This document shows, piece by piece, positions 33,734 to 42,268 of a stretch of 64,000 bases of DNA. The notes beneath the pieces were generated by a model. It worked only from the letters and a program-made list of their open reading frames with translations. It had not been told where the DNA came from and made no database searches. The stretch's first letter is position 1; every line of letters starts with the position of its first letter. Both the position numbers and the translations under genes were made by a program. Location of the stretch: assembly GCF_037969725.1 (NCBI RefSeq), contig NZ_CP150203.1:3054001-3118000 (forward strand), written 5' to 3'. The DNA is from Paenibacillus sp. FSL W8-0426. GTDB lineage: Bacteria; Bacillota; Bacilli; Paenibacillales; Paenibacillaceae.

Positions 33734-35474
33734 TGGTTATCTCTTCCCCCGTCATCATATCGCTCAGCGCCATCCCTTGCGGCACCATAGGATATACTAG
33801 CTCATCCCGATCGACTACAAAATCGATCAGAACAGGTCCTTCCGTTTCCATTGCAAGCTGCCACACCCGTTGTGCTTCCTCTGGGTTCTGCGCCCTTAAT
33901 CCCGTTATGCCGTAAGCTTCCGCGAGTTTGACGAAATCCGGACTGCCGGACAAATCGATATGGCTGTGGCGTCCTTCATAGACAAGCTCCTGCCACTGTT
34001 TGATCATGCCCAGCGTGCGATTGTTGATCACAACAATCTTCACCGGGATTTGGTGGATGGCGCACACCGCCAGTTCCTGTGCGCACATCTGCATTCCGCC
34101 GTCGCCATTGATCGATATGACAGTGCGCCCGGGATTACCGATTTGAGCGCCAATCGCAGCGGGAAAGCCGAATCCCATCGTACCGAGGCCGCCTGAAGTG
34201 ATCAGCGTACGGGGGTGGTTAAAGCGGCCGAACAGCGCGGTCCACATTTGGTGCTGTCCGACGTCCGTCGTGATAATGGCTTCGCCCCCGGTGGTTTCGG
34301 CAATCATCTCGATGACATATTGGGGCTTCAGTTCCTGTCCGTCTTTGCGGTAACGCGGCGGGTGAAGCATTTTCATCCGGTTCAGCTCGGAAACCCACGA
34401 TGCGGTTTGGTTGGCATGGCCGTACGTACCTGAATCTGCCCGCAGCTCATCAAGCAGTGCGCGGAGTACCGTACAGGCATCCCCCGTAACCGAGATGGAC
34501 GAAGGCACCAGCTTGCCAATCTCGGCGGCGTCAATGTCGATGTGGGCAATGACCGCCTGCGGAGCAAAGCCGTCAAGCCTCATGGTCACCCGGTCATCAA
34601 ACCGGGAACCAACGGCGACAAGCAAGTCGCACTGCAATAAAGCCCGGTTGGCGGTAACCGTTCCATGCATGCCTGCCATGCCGAGCGAAAGAGGATCATC
34701 GGAAGGAAATCCCCCGATTCCGAGCAGCGTGGTCGTCACCGGGATGCCGCAGTGACGAGCCAGTTCCGACAGCGCCTGTTCAGCCCCGGCGTGGATAATG
34801 CCTGCCCCCGCCAGAATGAGCGGTTTCCTGGCACTCCGCAGAACGGCGGCCAACCTGCCGATTTGATCCGGTCGGACAAAGGGAAGCGGTTGGTAGCCCC
34901 GTATGGAGATTTCCTCAGGATATATAAACTCTGTCATCTCAGCGGAAACGTCTTTCGGGATATCGACCAGCACCGGTCCTTTTCGTCCGGAATTGGCCAA
35001 ATGAAACGCTTCACGAAGCACTCGGGGCAGTTCATCCGCCGTACGTACCATATAGCTGTGTTTGGTCACCGGCAGGGTCATACCGACGATATCGGCTTCT
35101 TGGAAAGCGTCGGTGCCGAGCAGCGACGTAGCCACATTGCCGGTTATAACGACCAGCGGAATGCTGTCCATATGAGCGGTCGCAATGCCGGTGATCAGAT
35201 TCGTTGCACCAGGTCCCGATGTTGCCAGACAAACTCCTGTCCTGCCAGTGGAGCGGGCGTATCCGTCTGCGGCGTGAATGGCTCCTTGTTCATGTCTGGT
35301 CAGGATATGCTTGAAATCCGGGTTTCCATGCATCGCATCATATATATACAGCACGGCGCCCCCAGGATACCCGAAGACACATTCAACCCCTTCAAGAAGC
35401 AGGGTGCGCAGCAGTATCTCCGATCCGCTGATTCGGTCTCTCTTTAACAAACGTTCACGATCCGTTGGATTCAT
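33726..35474 (-). CDS. ilvB: Acetolactate synthase large (catalytic) subunit
   Basis: 582 residues from ATG 35474 (GGGAG 9 nt upstream); an ATG two codons earlier at 35480 is only 3 nt from that site. TPP-dependent enzyme joining two pyruvates to 2-acetolactate, or pyruvate with 2-oxobutyrate. Seen: the catalytic-Glu segment T-R-H-E-Q-G-A-I-H-A-A-D-G-Y-A-R, the FAD-binding middle domain, and the TPP motif G-D-G-G-M-Q-M ending I-N-N. Pairs with ilvH, pointing to the anabolic valine-sensitive type rather than AlsS. No T-box leader is seen in the 110 bp upstream, which is shared with a divergent STAND/LuxR gene. Confidence 0.95.
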   Translation of the reverse strand: MNPTDRERLLKRDRISGSEILLRTLLLEGVECVFGYPGGAVLYIYDAMHGNPDFKHILTRHEQGAIHAADGYARSTGRTGVCLATSGPGATNLITGIATAHMDSIPLVVITGNVATSLLGTDAFQEADIVGMTLPVTKHSYMVRTADELPRVLREAFHLANSGRKGPVLVDIPKDVSAEMTEFIYPEEISIRGYQPLPFVRPDQIGRLAAVLRSARKPLILAGAGIIHAGAEQALSELARHCGIPVTTTLLGIGGFPSDDPLSLGMAGMHGTVTANRALLQCDLLVAVGSRFDDRVTMRLDGFAPQAVIAHIDIDAAEIGKLVPSSISVTGDACTVLRALLDELRADSGTYGHANQTASWVSELNRMKMLHPPRYRKDGQELKPQYVIEMIAETTGGEAIITTDVGQHQMWTALFGRFNHPRTLITSGGLGTMGFGFPAAIGAQIGNPGRTVISINGDGGMQMCAQELAVCAIHQIPVKIVVINNRTLGMIKQWQELVYEGRHSHIDLSGSPDFVKLAEAYGITGLRAQNPEEAQRVWQLAMETEGPVLIDFVVDRDELVYPMVPQGMALSDMMTGEEITNG

Positions 35475-35590
35475 GCACATTCACTCCCTTCATTTACACG
35501 GTAACATGCGGAAACGAAGGAGAGTACTACCCATCCTGTTACTTTGATAGTATACTTTTGGCTAATAATTTAACCGGGAGCGTACCGAAC

Positions 35591-37621
35591 ATGGAAACGA
35601 TAAGGGATGTCATGATCAGGCTTGGTGCCGAGGAATTTACGGGGAGAGCCTTCGAATGCCAATATTTCGGCAGGATGCTGGAAGCCGGCAGGGAGGGAAC
35701 GGCACAAATATTAAACGTGCACGGCACGGGCGGAATCGGCAAAACCACGCTGCTGACGCGCTTTAGCCGCTTGGCGGACAATGTCGGTGCCGGGTTCGTG
35801 CGGATGGACATGCAGGATTATATGGGCAGCCCGGACCTTTTTATGCAGGATCTGGCGTCCAGACTGGACTCGGATGGGCAAAGACCTATGGGGACAGTGA
35901 CTGCAGAACGAATTATCGAGCATCTCCACAACAGCACAGCGGGAAAAAGGATCGTGCTCGCACTGGATCAATACGAGGAGGCCGGAAGCATTGATTCTTG
36001 GCTCCGTGAAACCTTTTTCCCCCTTCTCCGGTCCGACCTGCTGATCGTCATTGCGGGGAGGTACCCGCTGGGCGGCCCCTGGAAGCTGTCTTCGTTATGG
36101 AGGAGGCTGATCGTTAATCTTCCGCTGACCGAATTGCAGTATGAGGAGGCTAGGACCTATCTCCGGCGGCAGGGAATCACGGACGAGTCGTTGATCGACC
36201 GGCTGTGGCTGATCTCATCAGGGCATCCGCTTTCCTTGTCGCTGCTCGCTGTCAATACGGGAAGCGGCCAATTCCGCAGCAGCGCTAAGCGGGAAACGCA
36301 CGCGGAACTGCTGCAATATTGGCTTGAGGAGGTGCCTGACGAAACGCTCCGGTCCTTGGTATATGCGGCATCCGTTCCACGGAGCTTCGATCTCGAAATG
36401 CTGCAGCGGATGATGGAGGCAGAGCTGCCTCGCGAAGTATTCGAACGTTTGATCAAGCTTTCCTTTGTCGGAAGCTCTGCGAGAGGATGGCAGCTGCATG
36501 ACCTTGTCCGTGACGCTGCCCGGCAGAGTTTTCGGGAACGGCAGCCGGATACGTTCGCGCTGTACCTTGAGCGGCTGATCGCGGTTCTTAACGAACGGAT
36601 CCGTTCAAAAATGGAGGGGGGGTCAAGCGCCGCTGCGGATATATACGAGTTGATCAGCCACACCGGCCATCCGATTCTGCGCGCACATTTTCGGTACAAT
36701 CGCAGCTCGGCAAATTATTGGGAGCCGGTGACGGAGCAGACACTGCCGGAAATGGAGAAGTATATCGAACGGCGGAAAGCCGCGGCCAAGACGGCCAGAA
36801 TCGTATGCTCCGATCCGGACAGTGATGAGTGGTTCCGATATGAGTTGACGGGGCAAGAGAGCCTGCTCCGGTTAACCGGATGGCATCCAGCCGAATTGAC
36901 CGCATTTGGGCTGGATTCGTTCCGTCTGCTGCGGGGACCGGATGGCGACGTTCTCGGGCTGGCGGCAATGCTGTCCGTTCGGGCCGATACGCTGCCGTAT
37001 TTACTGCGGAACCCGCTTTCGGCTCCTTGCTTCCGTTTGTTAACGGAGGCACATGATCCGCAGGAGAACGAGACATGCAAATTTATATTCGCCGTAGATG
37101 TGATGGACCCGGAAAGCCGCGAATTGCGTTCGGACAGCGTTAATCTGATCATGGAACACGTTTTATCAGGGACTTTGCTCATCGCTTGCCCTCCGGCATT
37201 GCCCTTTTACCGGGATTCCCATATCAGCATGGGCTTTGAACCCTTACTCGGCATAGAATGTCCTTATGTTTACAACGGCGGCGTTCAGGCCGCAGCGTAC
37301 CGTTTGGATACCCGTGGGAACAAGCTGCACGCATTTTTGGAGAAGACGGCAAGTTTACGAACGGAAAATGGTTCAATGAAAGAACATCCTCATTCGGCTC
37401 GACGAAAAGCGGAGGGCTCCCTGATAAGCCGACTAACCCCGCGGGAGCTTGAAGTAGCCGAACGCATTGCCAGCGGGTCCACGAATAAGGAAATTGCCGG
37501 CTCGCTGTTTATTAGCGAAGCGGCCGTCAAGAAACATCTGAATGCGATGCTGCAAAAGACGGGCCTAAAGAACCGTACGCAAATTGCTGCCGAGCTGCTG
37601 AATTCGCGGACAGACCTTTAA
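35591..37621 (+). CDS. STAND ATPase - LuxR transcriptional regulator
   Basis: 677 residues from ATG 35591 (GGGAG 10 nt upstream); an in-frame ATG 126 nt earlier gives an unlikely extension. Domains: R-A-F-E-C-Q-Y-F then P-loop G-T-G-G-I-G-K-T-T-L near residue 43-52; a STAND NTPase region with L-A-L-D-Q-Y-E-E as Walker B; a winged-helix region (L-H-D-L-V-R-D-A); a segment of about 170 residues ending F-Y-R-D-S-H-I-S-M-G-F-E-P-L that recalls an acyltransferase-like fold; and a C-terminal LuxR HTH (L-T-P-R-E-L-E-V-A-E-R-I-A-S-G-S-T-N-K-E-I-A). No TPR or HEAT array. Divergent from ilvB across 116 bp, so it may control ilvBH. Ligand unknown. Confidence 0.82.
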   Translation: METIRDVMIRLGAEEFTGRAFECQYFGRMLEAGREGTAQILNVHGTGGIGKTTLLTRFSRLADNVGAGFVRMDMQDYMGSPDLFMQDLASRLDSDGQRPMGTVTAERIIEHLHNSTAGKRIVLALDQYEEAGSIDSWLRETFFPLLRSDLLIVIAGRYPLGGPWKLSSLWRRLIVNLPLTELQYEEARTYLRRQGITDESLIDRLWLISSGHPLSLSLLAVNTGSGQFRSSAKRETHAELLQYWLEEVPDETLRSLVYAASVPRSFDLEMLQRMMEAELPREVFERLIKLSFVGSSARGWQLHDLVRDAARQSFRERQPDTFALYLERLIAVLNERIRSKMEGGSSAAADIYELISHTGHPILRAHFRYNRSSANYWEPVTEQTLPEMEKYIERRKAAAKTARIVCSDPDSDEWFRYELTGQESLLRLTGWHPAELTAFGLDSFRLLRGPDGDVLGLAAMLSVRADTLPYLLRNPLSAPCFRLLTEAHDPQENETCKFIFAVDVMDPESRELRSDSVNLIMEHVLSGTLLIACPPALPFYRDSHISMGFEPLLGIECPYVYNGGVQAAAYRLDTRGNKLHAFLEKTASLRTENGSMKEHPHSARRKAEGSLISRLTPRELEVAERIASGSTNKEIAGSLFISEAAVKKHLNAMLQKTGLKNRTQIAAELLNSRTDL

Positions 37622-37650
37622 AAAATGCAATCCCATTTAGGCTGCCATTT

Positions 37651-37677
37651 AAGTCCGGTGATGAACCGGGCTTTTTG
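37651..37677 (+). terminator. Terminator of the LuxR gene
   Basis: AAGTCCGGT, loop GATG, ACCGGGCTT with T5: 9-bp stem with one G-T pair. Confidence 0.8.
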
Positions 37678-37755
37678 TTTGCGGTTATGAAGCTTTATCC
37701 ACTTTATTTAACCCCGAGTTAAAATGGAATGCGAAAATGATCGTTATAATGTGGG

Positions 37756-37984
37756 TATATAAACCGTACTAATCAATCACACTAGGGCACTGCGAGTACA
37801 GTACCATCTTCCGAGCGCCATTATCCCCAGATTTTTTTGAATCCCTTTTTCAAAAGGGAAAATCCGGTGATAAGCCTATGCTTCCGATGCAGCTTTCTTT
37901 CAGAAAGCTTTTAGCGCACGCTTTGCTTCTTCAGATCGGTTCTGTCTCTCCGTTAACGTGTGTATGTTTTTTGCGCTTTATATT
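37756..37984 (+). repeat. Intergenic repeat, copy C (longest, 229 bp)
   Basis: Begins TATATAAACCGT and ends TTGCGCTTTATATT. Contains all blocks of copy A plus an extra hairpin AAGCTTTCTTTCAGAAAGCTT-like segment shared with copy D. Lies in the 451-bp gap between the LuxR gene and chrA. Confidence 0.85.
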
Positions 37985-38072
37985 GTCGGGAAAAGGGAAT
38001 AGATTTACTTCTCCGACACTGTGAAATGAATCGGATCCTGCAAACGAATGGTACAGGAGGAATCAAAAACGC

Positions 38073-39299
38073 GTGGAAAACAATAAAGTCGTAACCCCGC
38101 ATGAACCGAAAAGCAAACTCAAAGCACTTCTTGAAGTGTTGACCGTATCCACCAAACTCGGCCTGACTTCATTCGGAGGACCGATTGCCCATCTGGGGTA
38201 TTTTCATGAGGAATACGTGCGCCGCCGAAAGTGGATGGATGAACGTAGTTATGCGGATTTAGTAGCATTGTGTCAGTTTTTGCCTGGCCCTGCCAGCAGT
38301 CAAGTAGGGATTGGCATTGGCGTCATCCGTGCCGGATTGCTTGGGGGATTGACGGCCTGGCTGGGTTTTACGCTTCCATCAGTCATTGCTCTGATGTTGT
38401 TCGCTCTCCTTTTGCAAGGGATGGATATTGGAAGTGCAGGCTGGATTCATGGTCTTAAAATCGTTGCTGTTGCCATTGTCGCACAAGCCGTGCTTGGGAT
38501 GGGGCAAAAACTGACGCCTGACCGCAGCAGGGCAACCCTTGCTATGGTTACCGCTTCCGTAATCCTCTTGTGGCAAACGGCCTTCACTCAAATCCTGATG
38601 ATTGTTATTGCAGGCATCCTTGGAATGATGCAATATCGTAAAACAGCAACTTCTGAGATGACAGACTTGTCCGTACCCGTTAGCCGTAAATTCGCCCTTT
38701 TCTGTATAGCTGCCTTTGTTGGACTTCTTATTCTTCTCCCGTGGCTTAGCCCGTTGGATCGCTCGGGCTGGCTGTCTTTCTTTGATCGCTTCTACCGATC
38801 GGGAGCGCTTGTGTTTGGCGGTGGTCACGTCGTTCTTCCGCTGTTGGAACGTGAAGTCGTCCCTACAGGTCTGGTCAGCGAGTCCGACTTTTTGGCAGGG
38901 TATGGTGCGGCACAGGCTGTACCTGGACCACTATTCACCTTTGCTGGATATTTGGGAACAATGATAAGCGGGTTTACAGGCGCTTTGATTGCCACGCTCG
39001 CTATATTTTTGCCTGCTTTTCTTTTGGTCGTAGGTGCACTGCCCTTCTGGAATTCTTTACGCAAAAGCTCAAAAATGCAAGGAGCTTTAACCGGGATTAA
39101 CGCAGCCGTTGTAGGCATCCTGTTGGCGGCGCTGTATGATCCGCTTTGGACTACGGCGATTGTGGCCCCTGTTGATTTTGCACTGGCATCCTTTTTATTT
39201 CTGATGCTCGTTTTTTGGAAAGTACCGCCGTGGGTCGTGGTTGTTGCCGGCGCATTGGGAGGCACCATCATTAACTTTCTTTCACCTTGTTTTTGTTAA
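38073..39299 (+). CDS. chrA: Chromate-transporter (CHR) family protein, two-domain form
   Basis: 408 residues, GTG start with AGGAGG 11-12 nt upstream. Two homologous CHR halves: F-G-G-P-I-A-H-L-G-Y near residue 35 and F-G-G-G-H-V-V-L-P-L-L near 250, each followed by Q-x-x-P-G-P. About 10-12 predicted membrane segments. Long-chain CHR proteins export chromate or related oxyanions; resistance is not established for this branch, which often lies in genomes without chromate exposure. No ChrR or ChrB partner is adjacent. Flanked on both sides by intergenic repeat copies. Confidence 0.88.
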   Translation: MENNKVVTPHEPKSKLKALLEVLTVSTKLGLTSFGGPIAHLGYFHEEYVRRRKWMDERSYADLVALCQFLPGPASSQVGIGIGVIRAGLLGGLTAWLGFTLPSVIALMLFALLLQGMDIGSAGWIHGLKIVAVAIVAQAVLGMGQKLTPDRSRATLAMVTASVILLWQTAFTQILMIVIAGILGMMQYRKTATSEMTDLSVPVSRKFALFCIAAFVGLLILLPWLSPLDRSGWLSFFDRFYRSGALVFGGGHVVLPLLEREVVPTGLVSESDFLAGYGAAQAVPGPLFTFAGYLGTMISGFTGALIATLAIFLPAFLLVVGALPFWNSLRKSSKMQGALTGINAAVVGILLAALYDPLWTTAIVAPVDFALASFLFLMLVFWKVPPWVVVVAGALGGTIINFLSPCFC

Positions 39300-39316
39300 A
39301 ATATAGGGGAATGTGG

Positions 39317-39332
39317 AATTAATCGATTAATT
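39317..39332. repeat. Perfect 16-bp palindrome after chrA
   Basis: AATTAATCGATTAATT, extended by GG..CC-type flanks, 17 nt past the chrA stop and just before its terminator. Possible protein-binding site; purpose unknown. Confidence 0.6.
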
Positions 39333-39344
39333 ATTCCAACAACG

Positions 39345-39386
39345 AAGGTGAAACCGGCGTAAAATTGGGCTGGTTTCACCTTTTTT
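39345..39386 (+). terminator. Terminator of chrA
   Basis: AAGGTGAAACC, 16-nt loop, GGTTTCACCTT followed by T4 (perfect 11-bp stem). Confidence 0.85.
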
Positions 39387-39570
39387 AATCGCTATTTATA
39401 TTATTACAATATATGAAAAATTCACAACAGAAAAAACAATCTCCGCTCATCATATTACGAATCCATACACATTCCCACGCCCATCGAAAAACCGCATGAT
39501 GTGCCACACTCCTTTCAAAAAAGCAAATATACCCTCTACCATTATCATGGCATATATAGATTGAATTAGA

Positions 39571-39762
39571 CATTTACACCAAAACGGAGAGGTCAGAAAG
39601 AATCTGGAGAAGCGAAGCGTTCTAAAAGCTTTCTGAAAGAAAGCTGCATCGTAAGCATAAGCTTATCACCGGATTTTGCCCTTGAAATAAGGGGATCACA
39701 AAAATCTGGGGATAACAGCGATCGGAAGATGGTTCTGACCACGTAGTGACTCGGTGTAAAAA
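39571..39762 (-). repeat. Intergenic repeat, copy D (variant ends, 192 bp)
   Basis: On the minus strand it shares ACCATCTTCCGATCG, TTATCCCCAGATTTT, AAAATCCGGTGATAA, the CTTTCTTTCAGAAAG hairpin and CTTCGCTTCTCCAGATT with copies A and C, but its ends are TTTACACC / GGTGTAAA instead of AAACCGC / GCGGTTT. Fills most of the 550-bp gap between chrA and the sigma-factor gene. Confidence 0.75.
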
Positions 39763-39853
39763 TCAATGGTTCCAGCTTATATAATAAAAAAAGTGAAGAA
39801 AAATTCGCTCTCGCTTGTCTACTAGATATCTCATCCAGAAAGGAGCGTCAGGG

Positions 39854-40387
39854 GTGAACGAGCATGAACTGTTTCAAACTTACAGCAAAGATGTTTATCG
39901 TACCTGCCTGTACATGCTGAAGAACAGCCAGGATGCGGAAGACGCTTGCCACGACGTATTCGTCATCGTGTTCCGCCAGGACTGGAGAAGCGTGACCTAT
40001 CTGAAAAGCTGGATTATGCGCATTGCGATGAACCAGTGTCTGAACGTGATCCGAAAAAACAAAGTCAAACATGACAAGCAGCATCAATTGCAAGCATTGC
40101 ACGACCAGATGAGCCAAAAAACCGATGCGGTGGACAACATCGTCATGACCAAATTTTCGAACGAGGAATTGGAGAAACAACTGCAGATGCTGCCGGACAA
40201 GCTGCGCAGCGTCATGACGCTGCGATTTATCGGTGATCTTACCATTGCCGAGATCGCGGCAGCGCTAGGCATACCCCAAGGGACGGTAAATTCAAGGCTG
40301 CACAAGGCTCTGAAGTTGATCCGAAAGAAGATGGAGAGTTACGAAAAACGCACCATGAGAGGAGAGAGTTATGTTGGACTCCGTTGA
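39854..40387 (+). CDS. ECF-type RNA polymerase sigma factor
   Basis: 178 residues from GTG 39854 (AGGAG 8 nt upstream); an ATG at 39815 lacks a site. Sigma region 2 (Y-R-T-C-L-Y-M-L-K-N-S-Q-D-A-E-D-A-C-H-D-V-F, then L-K-S-W-I-M-R-I-A-M-N) and region 4 (L-P-D-K-L-R-S-V-M-T-L-R-F, I-A-E-I-A-A-A-L-G-I-P-Q-G-T-V-N-S-R-L). Its gene overlaps the next, a membrane DUF4179 protein, by 17 nt, the normal sigma/anti-sigma arrangement. Stimulus unknown. Confidence 0.92.
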   Translation: MNEHELFQTYSKDVYRTCLYMLKNSQDAEDACHDVFVIVFRQDWRSVTYLKSWIMRIAMNQCLNVIRKNKVKHDKQHQLQALHDQMSQKTDAVDNIVMTKFSNEELEKQLQMLPDKLRSVMTLRFIGDLTIAEIAAALGIPQGTVNSRLHKALKLIRKKMESYEKRTMRGESYVGLR

Positions 40388-42023
40388 AACCAAGGTTAAA
40401 AACCATATGAATCATGCAAACCACGTCAATTATCCTGATTTTGATCAAATGTTTGCCAGCATTCAAAAGGATCAGTTGCGCATGGGCATTGAGGGCGTTG
40501 ACTCACGCAACAGGTCAAAAACGAGAACGGCCATCGTGCTTGGTTTATCGGCTGCCATGCTTGCAACTCCCGTCTATGCGGCCTTCCAATACGATTGGAG
40601 CAGCATCCTTTCCAGCAAATCGGGCATCGAATCCGCGCTAAAGGCCGGTTACGGACAAGTCATCGAACAAAGCGTGACGAACCATGGAGTTACTTTAACG
40701 GTTCACACCGCTTTTACCGATGAAAACAGAACCGTTCTGTTGTATACGCTAAAGCCGGAAGCACACATGAACGGACAAGAAATCAGATATGACGAGATCG
40801 TGCTTAAAGACGCCAACGGGACGCCGCTTGGAGGACGTTATTATCAGGAGTGGAACGCGGAGCAGGGCGTATATCAAGGTTATTACGAAACAGAGCAGGT
40901 GATGGACAAGCCGCAGTCACAGCTTCAATTCTCCATTACCAACGTACGTTATCTTCAAGATGTGCAGCAATCCATTGCGTTGGACCCTGCGGATTCGGGC
41001 ACACAGAGGTTCGATATTCAGAAAGACGGAATTTTATCGGTTGAAGTGCAGTCCTTCAAACATGCGGAAGGAGAGACGAGAATTCAATCCAGCGTGATCT
41101 TTGCTCAACCCGAATTGAAGGCTCAGACCTGGGCAAGAATTATGGCCTATGACAAGGATCAGAGCCTCATCAAAGAAACAGAAAGCCCGGGTTATGGCAC
41201 GGACGGCCCAACGGGGGAATACTTCAGCAGGCAGATATTCGATGAACAGAAATGGCAGCAGCAGGGAAACCGTTTCACCTTTGCATACACACATGAACAG
41301 GCACGAACGGAGGGCACATGGAGCCTGGATCTGTCTTTGTCGGGGCAGCAAATGGAGACTGGGGCTTTTAAGAAGGCACTGAACCTACCGCTGTTTGACC
41401 ATCCTTCCAAAGTGGACATCAACGAACTTGTTGTGACGCCAACGCAGATTCGCGTAACGTTGAACCATGATGAAGAATACTTCAGATTGCCATACCGGAC
41501 TTATCAACTGGAGGTCGGCGGAAAAATCATGGACGGTTACGTCAATGTCGAGGGAACACCCGATCCCCACCAGACCGAGTTGAGGTTTGAACAGAACGAC
41601 TCCATCCTGATGGACATGGACGAACTCGTCAACAAACCGATGACATTGATCGCGAAAGAGCGCGTAGACGAACATGCGGGGAGCGGAGTGCCCATCCGTT
41701 TGCAAAATATTTCAGAACAACCCCGGACGGTGACAATGGATTATGAAGGATTTTCGGTCAAGTGGACCTATTACAGCAAGGACGGGAATCTGTATGTCGA
41801 TTCGGAAAGCACGGACGATACCTTTGGCGGGATCAACCAAACCTATTTCCTGAGCGGGGGCGACAAACAGTATTCGACGCCACAGTTTTATAACGATGCC
41901 GAAAACAAGCATACAGATGTGTTCAAAAACGTACACGCTGCTGAGCTGGATTTGTATGTGCACAACTATACCACCAGACAGAAACAGGATGAGCTGCGTA
42001 TTCCGCTTACGACAACAAAGTGA
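40371..42023 (+). CDS. DUF4179 membrane protein, probable anti-sigma factor
   Basis: 550 residues. Cytosolic N-terminus of about 50 residues (contacts the sigma factor by analogy), one membrane segment at about 52-70 (T-A-I-V-L-G-L-S-A-A-M-L-A-T-P-V-Y), then a 480-residue extracytoplasmic part with a DUF4179 domain (about 60-170) and DUF5643-like beta-rich sequence. There is no zinc-type H-x-x-x-C-x-x-C motif. Overlaps and is translated with the ECF sigma gene. Likely holds the sigma factor at the membrane until an envelope signal arrives. Terminator follows. Confidence 0.85.
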   Translation: MLDSVETKVKNHMNHANHVNYPDFDQMFASIQKDQLRMGIEGVDSRNRSKTRTAIVLGLSAAMLATPVYAAFQYDWSSILSSKSGIESALKAGYGQVIEQSVTNHGVTLTVHTAFTDENRTVLLYTLKPEAHMNGQEIRYDEIVLKDANGTPLGGRYYQEWNAEQGVYQGYYETEQVMDKPQSQLQFSITNVRYLQDVQQSIALDPADSGTQRFDIQKDGILSVEVQSFKHAEGETRIQSSVIFAQPELKAQTWARIMAYDKDQSLIKETESPGYGTDGPTGEYFSRQIFDEQKWQQQGNRFTFAYTHEQARTEGTWSLDLSLSGQQMETGAFKKALNLPLFDHPSKVDINELVVTPTQIRVTLNHDEEYFRLPYRTYQLEVGGKIMDGYVNVEGTPDPHQTELRFEQNDSILMDMDELVNKPMTLIAKERVDEHAGSGVPIRLQNISEQPRTVTMDYEGFSVKWTYYSKDGNLYVDSESTDDTFGGINQTYFLSGGDKQYSTPQFYNDAENKHTDVFKNVHAAELDLYVHNYTTRQKQDELRIPLTTTK

Positions 42024-42087
42024 TATTTATCCATAGAAATTAGTAACAGAACGATCCTTTTCACAATATCGTATGAATTTCCTAAAG

Positions 42088-42110
42088 AGCTGCCTGCTGG
42101 CAGCTTTTTT
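42088..42110 (+). terminator. Terminator of the sigma/anti-sigma operon
   Basis: AGCTGCC, loop TGCT, GGCAGCT, T5. Confidence 0.88.
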
Positions 42111-42114
42111 AGCT

Positions 42115-42164
42115 TATATATAACCGAAAAAGACATACACACGCGTTTTAGTGCGTTTATTTAA
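42115..42164 (-). repeat. Intergenic repeat, copy E (both ends only, about 50 bp)
   Basis: TATATAACCGAAAAAGACAT with the CATACACACG block, then directly TTTTAGTGCGTTTATTTA: the two termini of the family joined with the whole interior missing. Directly follows a terminator. Confidence 0.65.
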
Positions 42165-42268
42165 CTGTCACTTTGCCCAAAAGGGAAGCGCGTTTGCCCG
42201 TTCAGACAATGTATTAAATGTGGATCGGTTGTATGATAAAGGAATAAGACGACTATAGGGGGAACCTC

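Noticed and set aside
34665..35447. A 260-codon plus-strand frame opposite ilvB
   Set aside because: Shadow of ilvB; no start signal and no recognisable domain.
35475..35590. T-box leader upstream of ilvB
   Set aside because: The gap is too short and has no AGGGTGG-like T-box sequence.
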